A stretch of DNA of 49,654 bases from Bacteroidales bacterium (GCA_017613375.1 JAGADZ010000053.1:1-49654); one strand, 5' to 3'. Positions 1 through 8,471 are shown, numbered from the stretch's first letter. Notes: generated from the sequence alone by a model not told the origin. Made by a program: numbers and translations.

Positions 1-110
1 GCTGACTTGGCTTCGCGTACAATCTCCTCTACGGTATAGGGCACATTGGGATTCTGTTCTTTGGTGACTTCGGCTCCGCATATGGCGGCAGTGATAATGA
101 GTTTTTCCAT
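1..110 (-). CDS. kce: 3-keto-5-aminohexanoate cleavage enzyme (BKACE family), 5' end only
   Basis: Only the first 36 codons lie in the window; the rest runs off the left edge. The N-terminus begins MEKLIITAAICGAEVTKEQ and continues with NPNVPYTVEEI. This is the opening strand and first helix of the BKACE (DUF849) TIM-barrel family and closely resembles Kce of lysine fermenters. Kce condenses 3-keto-5-aminohexanoate with acetyl-CoA to give acetoacetate and 3-aminobutyryl-CoA in the cytoplasm. A promoter-like TATATTTG box lies upstream on the minus strand at 190-197. BKACE members differ in substrate, and the residues that set specificity are outside the window, so the lysine assignment rests on N-terminal similarity only. 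Confidence 0.7.
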   Translation of the reverse strand, partial: MEKLIITAAICGAEVTKEQNPNVPYTVEEIVREAKS

Positions 111-189
111 GTTTATTATATTTTTATATTATTCTAATTTCCTGACAATGTGCAGACTTGTTGCAAGTGCACCTTATGTGTGAAAAATG

Positions 190-197
190 CAAATATA
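190..197 (-). promoter_or_regulatory. Putative -7 box for the kce-like gene
   Basis: Read on the minus strand this is TATATTTG, which fits the Bacteroidota consensus TAnnTTTG. It would start transcription about 73 nt before the kce ATG at 110. No clear TTG -33 element is visible, so this is a weak call. Confidence 0.4.
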
Positions 198-227
198 CAA
201 ATAAATAACTGTCTAAAAAAATATTTT

Positions 228-258
228 TTGGCAATCCAATTCTTTCTTCGTATTTTTG
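228..258 (+). promoter_or_regulatory. Bacteroidota-type promoter for the 284-744 pair
   Basis: A -33 TTG (228-230, within TTTG) and a -7 box TATTTTTG (251-258) are separated by 20 bp, matching the Bacteroidota sigma-ABfr consensus. The box ends 26 nt before the ATG at 284. Confidence 0.7.
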
Positions 259-283
259 CAAATCGAAACAGCAAAATATAAAT

Positions 284-499
284 ATGGAAGCAACATCGAT
301 CAACCCTGCACAGCGAATGATTATTGAGTCGTTCGCCGCATCACATGACGAAGAGGAGTTAAAAGACTTGATGGATATGTTGCGCAACTTCTATGCCACA
401 AGGCTGAAACGAGAGATGCAGCGTCTCTGGGAGAACGGAACCCTTGACCAAACGACATTTGATGCTGTTGCTATCAAACAACTGCCTCCACTGAAATGA
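284..499 (+). CDS. Small conserved protein, antitoxin-like (71 aa)
   Basis: A short, charged, helical protein with no signal peptide. It has the pattern INPAQ near the N-terminus, then an acidic EEELKDL helix, FYA and LWENG. I recall proteins of this pattern (about 70 aa, INP...LL...YA...LWE) as common in Bacteroidota, often next to PIN-domain or DUF2442 partners in toxin-antitoxin-like pairs. That recollection is the only basis for the antitoxin suggestion; no DNA-binding motif is visible. Its stop codon overlaps the start of the next gene (ATGA at 496-499), so the two are translationally coupled. A good promoter lies 26 nt upstream of the start. Confidence 0.6.
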   Translation: MEATSINPAQRMIIESFAASHDEEELKDLMDMLRNFYATRLKREMQRLWENGTLDQTTFDAVAIKQLPPLK

Positions 500-744
500 A
501 TACGTTGCCTCGCATAAAAACGGTTGTACCCATGGATGGTTACCGACTTTCCGTATTGTTTGACGATGGAAAGAAGGTCGTTTACAACGTGGCTGAGGAT
601 ATTGAAACAGTTGGTGCGTTTAGCGACCTACGAACTGTTGAAGGTTTGTGGCCTCAGGTGCAACTGGACAAAAGCCGTACGGTTGTCTTTTGGGATGATT
701 GGATAGACCTACCGTCAGATACCATCTATGAATATGGTCAATAA
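496..744 (+). CDS. DUF2442 domain-containing protein (82 aa)
   Basis: The protein matches the small DUF2442 fold: a strand with VVPMDGYRLSVLFDDGKKVVY, an acidic middle, then a C-terminal strand VVFWDDWIDLPSDTIYE. Members bind no known ligand. They are often found in two-gene modules with DUF4160 or small antitoxin-like proteins. The start overlaps the stop of the 71-aa gene by 4 bp, and a rho-independent terminator follows directly, so the pair forms its own two-gene transcription unit. Function unknown. Confidence 0.75.
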   Translation: MNTLPRIKTVVPMDGYRLSVLFDDGKKVVYNVAEDIETVGAFSDLRTVEGLWPQVQLDKSRTVVFWDDWIDLPSDTIYEYGQ

Positions 745-750
745 ATAAAA

Positions 751-780
751 AAGGAGTCTCAGAAATGAGACTCTTTTTTT
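751..780 (+). terminator. Rho-independent terminator after the DUF2442 gene
   Basis: Stem GAGTCTC (754-760) and GAGACTC (767-773) with a 6-nt loop, followed by a run of seven or more T. It starts 7 bp after the stop codon. Confidence 0.9.
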
Positions 781-927
781 ATGCAAAGAATCTGTCACAA
801 GCCTTCTATACCGGGCAAAGGGACAGGTACCAGTCTCAAATCTTTTGACACAAAAAAAACGATGGGATTAATAATGTTATTTATGAATGCATGTCGATGA
901 GACATTCTGACAATCAGTGGTTATGGT

Positions 928-986
928 ATGCATTAACATGAAGTTCACAGTCTTTTGGTCCATAAAGTTGTGAACTTTAAATGCAT
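928..986. repeat. Two-step inverted repeat upstream of the ruvC promoter
   Basis: Inner arms AAGTTCACA (941-949) and TGTGAACTT (969-977) are perfect complements. Outer arms ATGCATT (928-934) and AATGCAT (980-986) extend the symmetry. The element ends 4 bp before the -33 TTG, a position suited to an operator, but it could also be a hairpin of an upstream transcript. Confidence 0.55.
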
Positions 987-990
987 TATC

Positions 991-1021
991 TTGCCGGTAT
1001 CGGCAAAAAGTAGTACATTTG
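991..1021 (+). promoter_or_regulatory. Bacteroidota-type promoter of ruvC
   Basis: -33 TTG at 991-993 and -7 box TACATTTG at 1014-1021 with a 20-bp spacer. The box ends 26 nt before the GTG start at 1047. Confidence 0.8.
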
Positions 1022-1046
1022 CAAATTATTTCAGAGTAGCATCACC

Positions 1047-1652
1047 GTGGACGAAAAATGTCATACAGAGAAAATTATATTAGGCATTGACCCTGGTACT
1101 CAGATATTGGGATACAGTATTTTGGAAGTTGTCGATGATACACCTCGCTTGGCGGTGATGGATGTGTTGTACCTGAAAAAAATCCCTGACTTCAACCTCC
1201 GCATTCGTAAGATTTTCGACTCGACATTGAGGGTTATCGACACTTTTCATCCCGATCATCTTGCCATAGAGGCTCCTTTTTTCGGGAAAAATGTTCAGTC
1301 TATGCTGAAACTCGGCCGTGCACAAGGGGTGGCAATAGCAGCAGCGATGTGTCGCGACCTCTCTTTCTCGGAATACGAGCCTGCAACAATCAAGCAGACG
1401 GTTACAGGCAACGGCAATGCCGCCAAGGAACAGGTGGCTATGATGCTCGGTACTATTTTCGGTTTTGAGGACAAGCCCCAATATCTCGATGCCACCGACG
1501 CCCTCGCAGTGGCTTACACATGCTTCATGGAACGATGCAACCCATATGCTGATTTACGTCAGCAGTTGGCTGTCAAGGGACACAAACGTGGCAAGTCTTC
1601 ACGTAAATCGTGGACGGAATTTGTCAATCATAATTTGGAAATAACAAGTTGA
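1047..1652 (+). CDS. ruvC: Crossover junction endodeoxyribonuclease RuvC
   Basis: RuvC cuts Holliday junctions symmetrically with RuvAB during recombinational repair. The 201-residue protein has the RNase H-like fold signature ILGIDPGTQILGYS and all four acidic metal ligands: D15, E75 (in LAIEAPFF), D148 and D151 (in LDATDALA). The start is GTG at 1047; the nearby ATG at 1058 is out of frame. The promoter 26 nt upstream supports the GTG. The C-terminal 30 residues are basic (HKRGKSSRKSW), fitting DNA contact. The gene stands alone; no ruvA or ruvB is adjacent. Confidence 0.95.
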   Translation: MDEKCHTEKIILGIDPGTQILGYSILEVVDDTPRLAVMDVLYLKKIPDFNLRIRKIFDSTLRVIDTFHPDHLAIEAPFFGKNVQSMLKLGRAQGVAIAAAMCRDLSFSEYEPATIKQTVTGNGNAAKEQVAMMLGTIFGFEDKPQYLDATDALAVAYTCFMERCNPYADLRQQLAVKGHKRGKSSRKSWTEFVNHNLEITS

Positions 1653-1758
1653 TTAAGAAATAACAGTAATACAAAGTGAAATGGTATGATTATTTATTGT
1701 ACTGATTATAAGAGTGAAATAATCTTTAACCGTTAAACTTTAAATTAACTAAACAGAT

Positions 1759-3114
1759 ATGTCGACAGAAAACAGTAAAAACGGTTTCAGCAGCTCTTTC
1801 GGCGCTATAATGGCAGCTGCAGGTTCTGCTGTTGGATTGGGAAATATTTGGCGATTTCCTTACATCTGTGGGAAATATGGTGGCGGAGCATTCCTTTTGG
1901 TCTATATTTGTTTCGTCTTTTTTATCGGTATGGTTCTGATGATGAGTGAATTTGTTATTGGCCGCAGGACTCAGAGCACACCGGCAAGGGCATATCCGCT
2001 GTTGCGGCCTGACAAGCCAAGGTGGCGTATGGTGGGCCTGCTCGGTCTGGCCACATGTTTTCTTATCCTTGGAGTGTATCTTGTTATCTCGGGTTGGACA
2101 TTGAACTATTTCTGGGAGTCGTTGACGGGAACGCTGGGATCTATTGACAATGACGGTTTCGGTGACCATTTCAAACAGTTTGCGTCCTCTGCCGGACGCC
2201 CTGCAGTTTCTCTTTTGCTGTTCTTGCTGTTCACATTGCTTGTTATAATTGGAGGTGTGGAGAAAGGTATTGAACGTATATCCAAATTGTTGATGCCTAT
2301 TCTGGTGGTGCTCCTCATCGTAATGTGCGTACGCTCGCTAACTCTCGACGGTGCGTCAGCAGGTGTGGCCTACCTGTTCCAACCAGACTTCAGCAAACTT
2401 ACAGGAGAAGGTGTCCTCGCTGCTTTGGGACAGGCACTGTTCTCACTCTCTGTGGGTATGGGCGTGATGATTGTCTATGGCTCATATCTGCCTCTGAATG
2501 ACAATATCCTGAAGACTTCCATGTGGATTACGGTTTGCGATTTCTTTATTGCTATTCTTGCCGGTGTGGCAATATTCCCTGCTGTTTTTGCCACAGGTCA
2601 GGAACCTACTGGTGGTCCTGGTCTGGTTTATCAGGTATTGCCTGTTGTGTTTAATTCTTTCGGCTCCCTGGGACGACTCTTCTCTGTGGTATTCTTCCTC
2701 CTGCTTTCACTGGCGGCATTGACTTCGGCAATATCTCTTCTCGAGGCTCTGACGGCATGGCTGAATGAAAAAGGCATGAAACGTGCGGTAGCAGCAGTAT
2801 TGGTGTCGTTGTGCGTCTCTGTCGTGGCCGTCGCGGCTTCGTTCTCGTTTGGTGTGTGGGGTAGTGTCAAACTTGGAAGCTTGACAATTTTTGACTTGCT
2901 TGATAAACTGACAGGGACATACTTGCCGCCAATTTGTGCATTCTTGACGATAGTTTTCTTCGGATGGGTTATGAAAAAAGAGGACATTATGGACGAACTC
3001 TCAAATCATGGTACCGTGAAGATAGGCTATTTCAAAGTGTTTTACTTTTTCCTGGTCCGTTTCGTCGCACCGCTGTCACTCCTTGTCGTATTGGTTACAG
3101 GGTTCTTAAATTAG
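1759..3114 (+). CDS. Neurotransmitter:sodium symporter (NSS/SNF) family transporter
   Basis: A 451-residue polytopic membrane protein with about 11-12 hydrophobic segments. The first helix carries the hallmark AAAGSAVGLGNIWRFPY and then YGGGAFLLVY, the unwound Na+/substrate site of LeuT-like transporters. It should import an amino acid or similar solute with Na+ across the inner membrane; the substrate cannot be told from sequence. The length is typical of the bacterial 11-12-TM NSS group. The upstream gap (1653-1758) has no clear TAnnTTTG box but does have a TTTAAC/GTTAAA-rich stretch (1733-1750). The gene is followed after 6 bp by a lipoprotein gene, probably co-transcribed. Confidence 0.93.
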   Translation: MSTENSKNGFSSSFGAIMAAAGSAVGLGNIWRFPYICGKYGGGAFLLVYICFVFFIGMVLMMSEFVIGRRTQSTPARAYPLLRPDKPRWRMVGLLGLATCFLILGVYLVISGWTLNYFWESLTGTLGSIDNDGFGDHFKQFASSAGRPAVSLLLFLLFTLLVIIGGVEKGIERISKLLMPILVVLLIVMCVRSLTLDGASAGVAYLFQPDFSKLTGEGVLAALGQALFSLSVGMGVMIVYGSYLPLNDNILKTSMWITVCDFFIAILAGVAIFPAVFATGQEPTGGPGLVYQVLPVVFNSFGSLGRLFSVVFFLLLSLAALTSAISLLEALTAWLNEKGMKRAVAAVLVSLCVSVVAVAASFSFGVWGSVKLGSLTIFDLLDKLTGTYLPPICAFLTIVFFGWVMKKEDIMDELSNHGTVKIGYFKVFYFFLVRFVAPLSLLVVLVTGFLN

Positions 3115-3120
3115 ATTCAT

Positions 3121-4356
3121 ATGCTACGCAGGTTTTGTATTGTCTCGCTTTGTGCTCTGCTGCTCGTCTCTTGTGGTGGCGTGTCAATAAAAAAGACCAT
3201 CGACCCCAAGGTCGTGGACTTTAAGGCTGTGTATGACCCGGATTTTGACAATGTACTCTATACTTCCATGTTGCTCGCTTCGGCAAACTATCAAGGCAGT
3301 GAGATTGCACAACTGTTTACCGTAACGGTGACATCTCCGCAGAATAATGCAGTGTTGCGTATAGTAGTCGATTCCACAAGCTTGAACTATATTAGTATTA
3401 CACAGGAGTCTTTGCCTAAACGTGGTGTGGAGTACACCTTTAATCCTGTAATTAAATGGAAATTCGACAATCTCTATCGTCTTCGCCAACAGGGCAATGT
3501 TGACATTACTTTCACTTGCTTTATCAATGACGAAGAGGTGGATGTGAAGAATATTCGTCTGAATTACCGACCTGTCAACGAGTGTCTTATGTCGCTGCTC
3601 GGGCACGATGGCAATTATCGCGACTACAGATGGCTTTTCACTGCCTATGTCAATGAAGACCATCCCATGATAGACAATATCCTAAGCGAAATTCTTTCGC
3701 AAGGTATCGTGACTACTTTCGACGGCTCGCGAACAGAAAAAAAAGTCGAGACCCAGATGCGGGCTATCTGGTATTATGCATTGCACAGGGGTATTGCCTA
3801 TTCTTCTATAACATGCACTTCCAACCCGTCGCGTAAAGCCAATTCCCAATATATCCGTTTCTTCGACGATGTGTATCAGAACAGACAGGCCAACTGTGTC
3901 GACGCCTGTGTCTTCTTCTCGTCGATAATGCGTAAGGTGGGACTTTTCCCAATTATTTTCGTGGATCCCTGTCACGCTTATCTCGGCTACTATACCGATA
4001 AAACAAAGAAAAAAATTGCTCTCCTCGAAACAACGCTCACAGGATGGGTCAACCTTCCTGAATTGGACAATCATATCGATTCCAACACGGGAAGACTTGA
4101 AGAACGCTATTTTAACAAGGTCGCCAAGTATTTGTCTGAAAAACAGAAAAAGTCCTATCTGGAAGGGGAAATGACACTTGAGGAATTGAAGATGGCTGTG
4201 TCGAACAATCTCTTCGACCGCGCTTCATCTTACCAAAAAGAGAATAATAAGAACAATATGCAGCTCTATAACGACCCGTCACAAGTTACCTATCAGATGC
4301 TTGTCGTTGACGAGTTGCGTAACAAGGTGTCGCCTATTCCGTCGGTGGAGAATTAA
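3121..4356 (+). CDS. Transglutaminase-like fold lipoprotein
   Basis: A 411-residue protein with a lipoprotein signal (lipobox LLLVSC, lipidated C18). The middle looks like a beta-rich domain; residues about 215-310 carry a transglutaminase-like cysteine protease core: C259 in QANCVDACVFF, H285 in VDPCHAYLGYY and E303 in ALLETT, in the usual Cys-His-acid order. It may act as a peptidase or cross-linking enzyme in the periplasm or at the outer membrane, but many relatives are poorly characterised. It sits 6 bp after the NSS transporter and just before truA, so it may be in one operon with them. Family-level assignment only. Confidence 0.72.
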   Translation: MLRRFCIVSLCALLLVSCGGVSIKKTIDPKVVDFKAVYDPDFDNVLYTSMLLASANYQGSEIAQLFTVTVTSPQNNAVLRIVVDSTSLNYISITQESLPKRGVEYTFNPVIKWKFDNLYRLRQQGNVDITFTCFINDEEVDVKNIRLNYRPVNECLMSLLGHDGNYRDYRWLFTAYVNEDHPMIDNILSEILSQGIVTTFDGSRTEKKVETQMRAIWYYALHRGIAYSSITCTSNPSRKANSQYIRFFDDVYQNRQANCVDACVFFSSIMRKVGLFPIIFVDPCHAYLGYYTDKTKKKIALLETTLTGWVNLPELDNHIDSNTGRLEERYFNKVAKYLSEKQKKSYLEGEMTLEELKMAVSNNLFDRASSYQKENNKNNMQLYNDPSQVTYQMLVVDELRNKVSPIPSVEN

Positions 4357-4368
4357 AACAGATTGCAG

Positions 4369-5142
4369 ATGCGTTACGCCATACACTTAGCATATAATGG
4401 GGCAAACTATTGCGGATGGCAGACCCAGCCGGATTTGCCTACAGTGCAGCAAACGTTGGAGGAGGCTCTCACCACGTTGCTTCGTATTCCAACGGCGGTC
4501 GTTGGATGTGGCCGTACTGATACAGGCGTGCATGCTTCGGATTTCTATGCCCATTTCGATTTACAGTGTCCGTTGCCAGACAATCTCGTGTTCAAATTGA
4601 ACAGTTTCCTGCCACAAGACATGGCTATTTTTGACATATTCACGGTCGAGGATAACTTTCATGCCCGTTTTTCAGCGACATCACGCACTTATCAGTATCA
4701 TGTCTCTCCCTGCCGATTGCCTTTCCTTCAGGGGATGTACTGCCGTATCTATTTTGTCCCGGATATCGAAGCCATGAACCGTGCTGCGGAGGTGCTGATG
4801 GAGTATGACGACTTCACCTCGTTTGCCAAACTGCATACCGACAATAAGACAAACATATGTCATCTCACAGAGGCTCATTGGGACCGTGAAGGAGAACAGA
4901 TGGTCTTCACCATTTCTTCCAACAGGTTTCTACGCAATATGGTACGCTCTGTGACGGGGACTCTGCTCGATGTCGGACGCGGCAAGCTGTCAATTGGCGG
5001 CCTTCGTGAAATAATAGAGAAGAAAGACCGCTGTGCCGCTGGTGTAAGTATGCCGGCACAGGGACTGTTCCTGACACAGGTGGTCTATCCTTGGGACAAA
5101 TATAAAACAGACACATTTACACAATCCATTATTCATTCATGA
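4369..5142 (+). CDS. truA: tRNA pseudouridine synthase A
   Basis: TruA isomerises uridines 38-40 of the tRNA anticodon stem to pseudouridine. The sequence starts MRYAIHLAYNGANYCGWQ, the typical TruA N-terminus, and has the catalytic aspartate D51 in CGRTDTGVHA. Downstream FHARFSATSRTYQY and NRFLRNMVRSVTGTLL are also family motifs. I chose the ATG at 4369 over an in-frame TTG at 4363 because it matches the family N-terminus. Length is about 257 residues, normal. The stop codon overlaps the start of prmA (ATGA), so the two are coupled. Confidence 0.95.
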   Translation: MRYAIHLAYNGANYCGWQTQPDLPTVQQTLEEALTTLLRIPTAVVGCGRTDTGVHASDFYAHFDLQCPLPDNLVFKLNSFLPQDMAIFDIFTVEDNFHARFSATSRTYQYHVSPCRLPFLQGMYCRIYFVPDIEAMNRAAEVLMEYDDFTSFAKLHTDNKTNICHLTEAHWDREGEQMVFTISSNRFLRNMVRSVTGTLLDVGRGKLSIGGLREIIEKKDRCAAGVSMPAQGLFLTQVVYPWDKYKTDTFTQSIIHS

Positions 5143-5984
5143 AATATAACGAGGTTTATATCAAACTGTCACCTGTCGAGCCCTATCGCGACTTGCTTAC
5201 TTATTCGTTAGGCGAGGAAGGTCCATATGACAGTTTTGTGGATACTCCTGATGGAATCAAGGCCTATGTGCCGACATCTGAATTCCAATCGGAATACCTT
5301 GATTCTTGTATCGAAGAACTGAAAAATATCGACACAGCTTTGCAGTGTTCTTACAGTGTGGTCGAGATGCCAGACAAAGACTATAATGAAGAATGGGAAC
5401 GTCAGCATCAGGCGGTTCTTGTGGAGAACTTCTGCTGGGTTCGGGCTCCTTTCCATCCGCGACGTGACGATGTGAAGTATGATATAGTCATAGAACCGAA
5501 GATGTCGTTCGGTACAGCCCATCATGCAACAACATATCTAATGCTTTCCCTGCTCGAGACAGAGAATGTTGAAAACAAGTGCGTCCTTGACATGGGGAGC
5601 GGTACGGGAGTCCTCGCCATCCTCGCAGCGAAGAAAGGAGCGGCTTATGTTGAGGCTATTGATGTTGACGAATGGGCATTCCGCAATGCGAAGGAGAATT
5701 TTGAGCGTAACAATGTTAATGTCACCGCAATGCTTGGCGATGCGTCACTCTTGAAGGAAAATAAACATTTCGATGTTGTTCTGGCTAACATTAACCGTAA
5801 TATTCTGCTCCGCGATATGGGAGCTTATGTAGGCGTCCTCAATCTCGGCGGCACATTGCTTGTAAGTGGCTTTTATGAGCATGATGTCGATGCTCTGCGT
5901 AAATGTGCCTCGGAACTAGGACTCAATTTTGGCGAATACAAATGCCGCAACGAGTGGGCGGCGATACGATTTGTGAAAAGTTGA
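5139..5984 (+). CDS. prmA: Ribosomal protein L11 methyltransferase
   Basis: A SAM-dependent methyltransferase that trimethylates ribosomal protein L11. After an N-terminal substrate-recognition domain (about residues 1-110) comes the class I methyltransferase fold with motif I VLDMGSGTGVLAILAAKKGA and motif IV VVLANINRNIL. The motif MSFGTAHHATT before the fold is typical of PrmA. 281 residues, normal length. The gene begins inside the truA stop codon. Confidence 0.93.
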   Translation: MKYNEVYIKLSPVEPYRDLLTYSLGEEGPYDSFVDTPDGIKAYVPTSEFQSEYLDSCIEELKNIDTALQCSYSVVEMPDKDYNEEWERQHQAVLVENFCWVRAPFHPRRDDVKYDIVIEPKMSFGTAHHATTYLMLSLLETENVENKCVLDMGSGTGVLAILAAKKGAAYVEAIDVDEWAFRNAKENFERNNVNVTAMLGDASLLKENKHFDVVLANINRNILLRDMGAYVGVLNLGGTLLVSGFYEHDVDALRKCASELGLNFGEYKCRNEWAAIRFVKS

Positions 5985-6049
5985 TTTCGTTTTTTTCATT
6001 AATACAATCTCACAGTCAAGCATTATACAACAAATAAAACAAACAGGTT

Positions 6050-6901
6050 ATGGATTTATCAGGCAGAAGAAGAAGTAGCAATGTGGAAGACCGCCGTGGT
6101 ATGAGTGGCGGCAAGATTGCCGGTGTCGGAATCGGCGGTATTATTATTGCAGGCCTTATAACACTGTTATTAGGCGGTGACCCGTCGGAGGTGCTGCAGC
6201 AACTTGGAAGCCAGACCACCACGACGACAGAATATACCCCGTCGGAGCAGGAAGAACAGCTTCGCGAGTTTGCCGAGAAGATTCTTGCAAGCACCGAGGA
6301 TGTATGGAATGCAGAGTTTAAGAAAATGGGACGCACATACAAGGCCCCCAAATTGGTTCTTTTCCATGGCAGTGTACAGAGCGGCTGCGGCAATGCTTCA
6401 TCGTCTATGGGACCGTTCTATTGCTCTGCTGACGAATGTGTCTATCTGGACCTTGATTTCTTCAACGAGATGCCCAAGTCGTTAGGGGCTGGAGGCGATT
6501 TTGCTTATGCTTATGTTATAGCTCATGAGGTGGGACATCATGTGGAACATCTGCTTGGCACTTTGGACAAGGCTCATAGCCAGATGGCTCGTGTCAGCGA
6601 GAAGGAAAAGAATCAGATAAGTGTTCGTATAGAACTGTTGGCCGATTTTTATGCTGGTGTGTGGGGCTACCATGAAAACCAGATGTTCGGCTCTCTCGAA
6701 GAAGGTGATTTGGAAGAGGCTGTCAATGCCGCTCAGAAGATAGGCGATGACTATCTCCAGAAGAATGCACGTGGATATAGTGTACCTGAATCGTTCACGC
6801 ACGGTACTTCAGCACAACGGGTGAGATGGCTGAAGAAAGGCCTCACTTCGGGAGATATCCGTCAAGGCGACACCTTTACACCTTCCTACAATTCGTTGTA
6901 A
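6050..6901 (+). CDS. Neutral zinc metallopeptidase, YpfJ/KPN_02809 family
   Basis: A 283-residue membrane-anchored protein. The N-terminus is a short basic region (SGRRRSSNVEDRRGM), followed by a single membrane segment (about residues 25-45, IAGVGIGGIIIAGLITLLLG). The rest would be extracytoplasmic and holds the zinc motif HEVGHHVE (H159, E160, H163) after ending YVIA. Further family marks are CGNASSSMGPFYC and ELLADFYAGVW, the latter giving the third zinc ligand. Members are common in bacteria but their substrates are unknown. It lies 65 bp after prmA with no clear promoter box, so co-transcription is possible. Confidence 0.88.
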   Translation: MDLSGRRRSSNVEDRRGMSGGKIAGVGIGGIIIAGLITLLLGGDPSEVLQQLGSQTTTTTEYTPSEQEEQLREFAEKILASTEDVWNAEFKKMGRTYKAPKLVLFHGSVQSGCGNASSSMGPFYCSADECVYLDLDFFNEMPKSLGAGGDFAYAYVIAHEVGHHVEHLLGTLDKAHSQMARVSEKEKNQISVRIELLADFYAGVWGYHENQMFGSLEEGDLEEAVNAAQKIGDDYLQKNARGYSVPESFTHGTSAQRVRWLKKGLTSGDIRQGDTFTPSYNSL

Positions 6902-6974
6902 AAAAGTTTTTGAATTATTCTATTGGAGAGACCTGTCCGCTTCTTGTAGGTCGCGTTCAGATGCTTTCCCTGCA

Positions 6975-7334
6975 TTATTTTATCACTTTCAACTTTGTAA
7001 ATCTCGCTTCCGGGACATTCTGGTTGTAGTGATAGTAGCACTCTGTCTTTGAATAATTGGGGTCGAGATAGATGCGTCCCGACACGTTGTCGCCCTTATG
7101 CAAAAAACGGTCTGCCCCGAAAACAACGACGACATTGTTGTACAATACTGTGTCACGAGTCATATATTCACCACCGATAGTGTCTGGAGCACTTAATTTT
7201 ATGGCATAACCCAAGTCTGTGATACCGGTGCATTCCTGATAGTCGACGACAATGCCCGTAAACTCAAAATCCTCGTAATTATTGCATCCTACATACAGAA
7301 GCGATGCAAGTGCTATGATAATACAATGTTTCAT
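6975..7334 (-). CDS. Small lipoprotein of unknown function
   Basis: 119 residues with a lipobox (LLYVGC, C17). The mature part is predicted beta-rich, with the segment FTGIVVDYQECTGITDLGYA and ending in FTKLKVIK. I do not recognise a family. It lies 35 bp downstream of dapD on the same strand and is probably co-transcribed with it. It converges with the YpfJ-like gene; the 73 bp between them hold no strong terminator. Confidence 0.7.
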   Translation of the reverse strand: MKHCIIIALASLLYVGCNNYEDFEFTGIVVDYQECTGITDLGYAIKLSAPDTIGGEYMTRDTVLYNNVVVVFGADRFLHKGDNVSGRIYLDPNYSKTECYYHYNQNVPEARFTKLKVIK

Positions 7335-7369
7335 TTTTACTTATTCTTTGGCTTATAATTCAAACTGCC

Positions 7370-8182
7370 TCATACTGCTACTTGAAAGTCACGGAGTGCT
7401 TCGTTGAGAGAGGTCTTCTTGTCGGTACTCTCTTTGCGTTTCCCTATAATCAGAGCACATGACACACCGTAGTCGCCGGCAGGGAAATGCTTGGTATAGG
7501 TGCCGGGAATCACCACGCTGCGTGGTGGCACGAAACCTTGATAGTACAGAGGCTCGTTGCCGCTGACATCAATGATTTTTGTCGATGCCGTAATCACTGT
7601 ATTTGCACCGAGGACAACCTCTGAGGCCAGATGCACACCTTCAACAACAATAGACCGTGAACCGAGGAAACAATGATCTTCGACAATTACGGGAGCGGCC
7701 TGAATGGGCTCCAATACACCGCCAATACCGACGCCTCCGCTTAAATGAACGTTTTTGCCTATCTGAGCACAGCTCCCGACGGTAGCCCAGGTGTCCACCA
7801 TGGTACCGGAATCGACATATGCTCCTATGTTGACATAAGAAGGCATCAGGACAACCGAGGGGGCAAGATAAGCTCCGTAGCGTGCCGTCGCAGGAGGTAC
7901 AACACGAACTCCGCTCTTGGCAAAATCATGTTTCAACGGTATCTTGTCATGGTACTCAAAAGGCCCAGCTTCAATGGTTTCCATCCCGCAGATGGGAAAG
8001 TATAACAGTACGGCTTTTTTTACCCATTCGTTGACAACCCATTGGCCGTCTTTGGGCTCCGCAACACGTAACTCTCCTTTGTTGAGTTCCTCAATCACTC
8101 TGCCGATTGTCTCACGGACCTTGTCTTCCTTTAGTAAATCACGCTCAATAAATGCCTCTTCTATTATTTCTTTGTCAGTCAT
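7370..8182 (-). CDS. dapD: 2,3,4,5-tetrahydropyridine-2,6-dicarboxylate N-succinyltransferase
   Basis: DapD transfers succinyl from succinyl-CoA to tetrahydrodipicolinate in the succinylase branch of lysine and meso-diaminopimelate synthesis. The 270-residue protein has an N-terminal helical domain and a left-handed beta-helix of hexapeptide repeats (about residues 100-220), with VVPPATARYGAYLAPSVVLM, VNIGAYVDSGTMVDTWATVG and GGVGIGGVLEP. Length and motifs match proteobacterial DapD. dapF lies elsewhere in this window (29714). It is divergent from the gene at 8472; the gap between them carries hexamer tracts. Confidence 0.95.
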   Translation of the reverse strand: MTDKEIIEEAFIERDLLKEDKVRETIGRVIEELNKGELRVAEPKDGQWVVNEWVKKAVLLYFPICGMETIEAGPFEYHDKIPLKHDFAKSGVRVVPPATARYGAYLAPSVVLMPSYVNIGAYVDSGTMVDTWATVGSCAQIGKNVHLSGGVGIGGVLEPIQAAPVIVEDHCFLGSRSIVVEGVHLASEVVLGANTVITASTKIIDVSGNEPLYYQGFVPPRSVVIPGTYTKHFPAGDYGVSCALIIGKRKESTDKKTSLNEALRDFQVAV

Positions 8183-8304
8183 GATAATGGTATGTTGATA
8201 TGTTGATTTGTTGAGATAAAAATGTTAACGTTTGCTCCGCTTCGGTCGCAGGCCATGACTAAAGGTCTGGCAGAAAGTTTAAAGAAATAAATCATCAAAT
8301 AATA

Positions 8305-8366
8305 GTTAAAGTTAATGTTAATGTTAAAGTTGAAATAGTTATCGTTTTCGTTAATCAGTTAACGTT
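8305..8366 (+). repeat. Degenerate hexamer tract GTTAAN/GTTTTC
   Basis: About ten tandem units phased mostly at 6 bp: GTTAAA, GTTAAT, GTTAAT, GTTAAA, then GTTGAA, GTTATC, GTTTTC, GTTAAT and GTTAAC. It lies in the 289-bp divergent gap between dapD and the gene at 8472. The same kind of tract recurs at 29653-29707 and 30659-30685. Confidence 0.75.
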
Positions 8367-8447
8367 GATAATTAGTATTTATTTTATTTTTTTTTCAGTT
8401 TATTAACAATAAAAAAGCTTTTTTCGAGTAATTATAAAGGTACGAGG

Positions 8448-8455
8448 TATTTTTG
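8448..8455 (+). promoter_or_regulatory. -7 box for the 8472 gene
   Basis: TATTTTTG fits TAnnTTTG and ends 17 nt before the ATG. The -33 region (TTTTTTC near 8420-8425) is only a weak match, so this is a moderate call. Confidence 0.55.
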
Positions 8456-8471
8456 TAATGGAATCAAAAAG

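Larger units (their letters stand above)
781..1046. other. Intergenic region before ruvC
   Basis: With the terminator this makes a 302-bp gap between genes. The left part shows nothing recognisable. The right part holds a two-step inverted repeat (928-986) and the ruvC promoter (991-1021), listed separately. No tRNA or small ORF is evident. Confidence 0.6.

Noticed and set aside
124-387. Leftward 87-codon frame opposite the first small gene
   Set aside because: No family resemblance; it is the opposite strand of the better supported gene at 284-499 and of its promoter.
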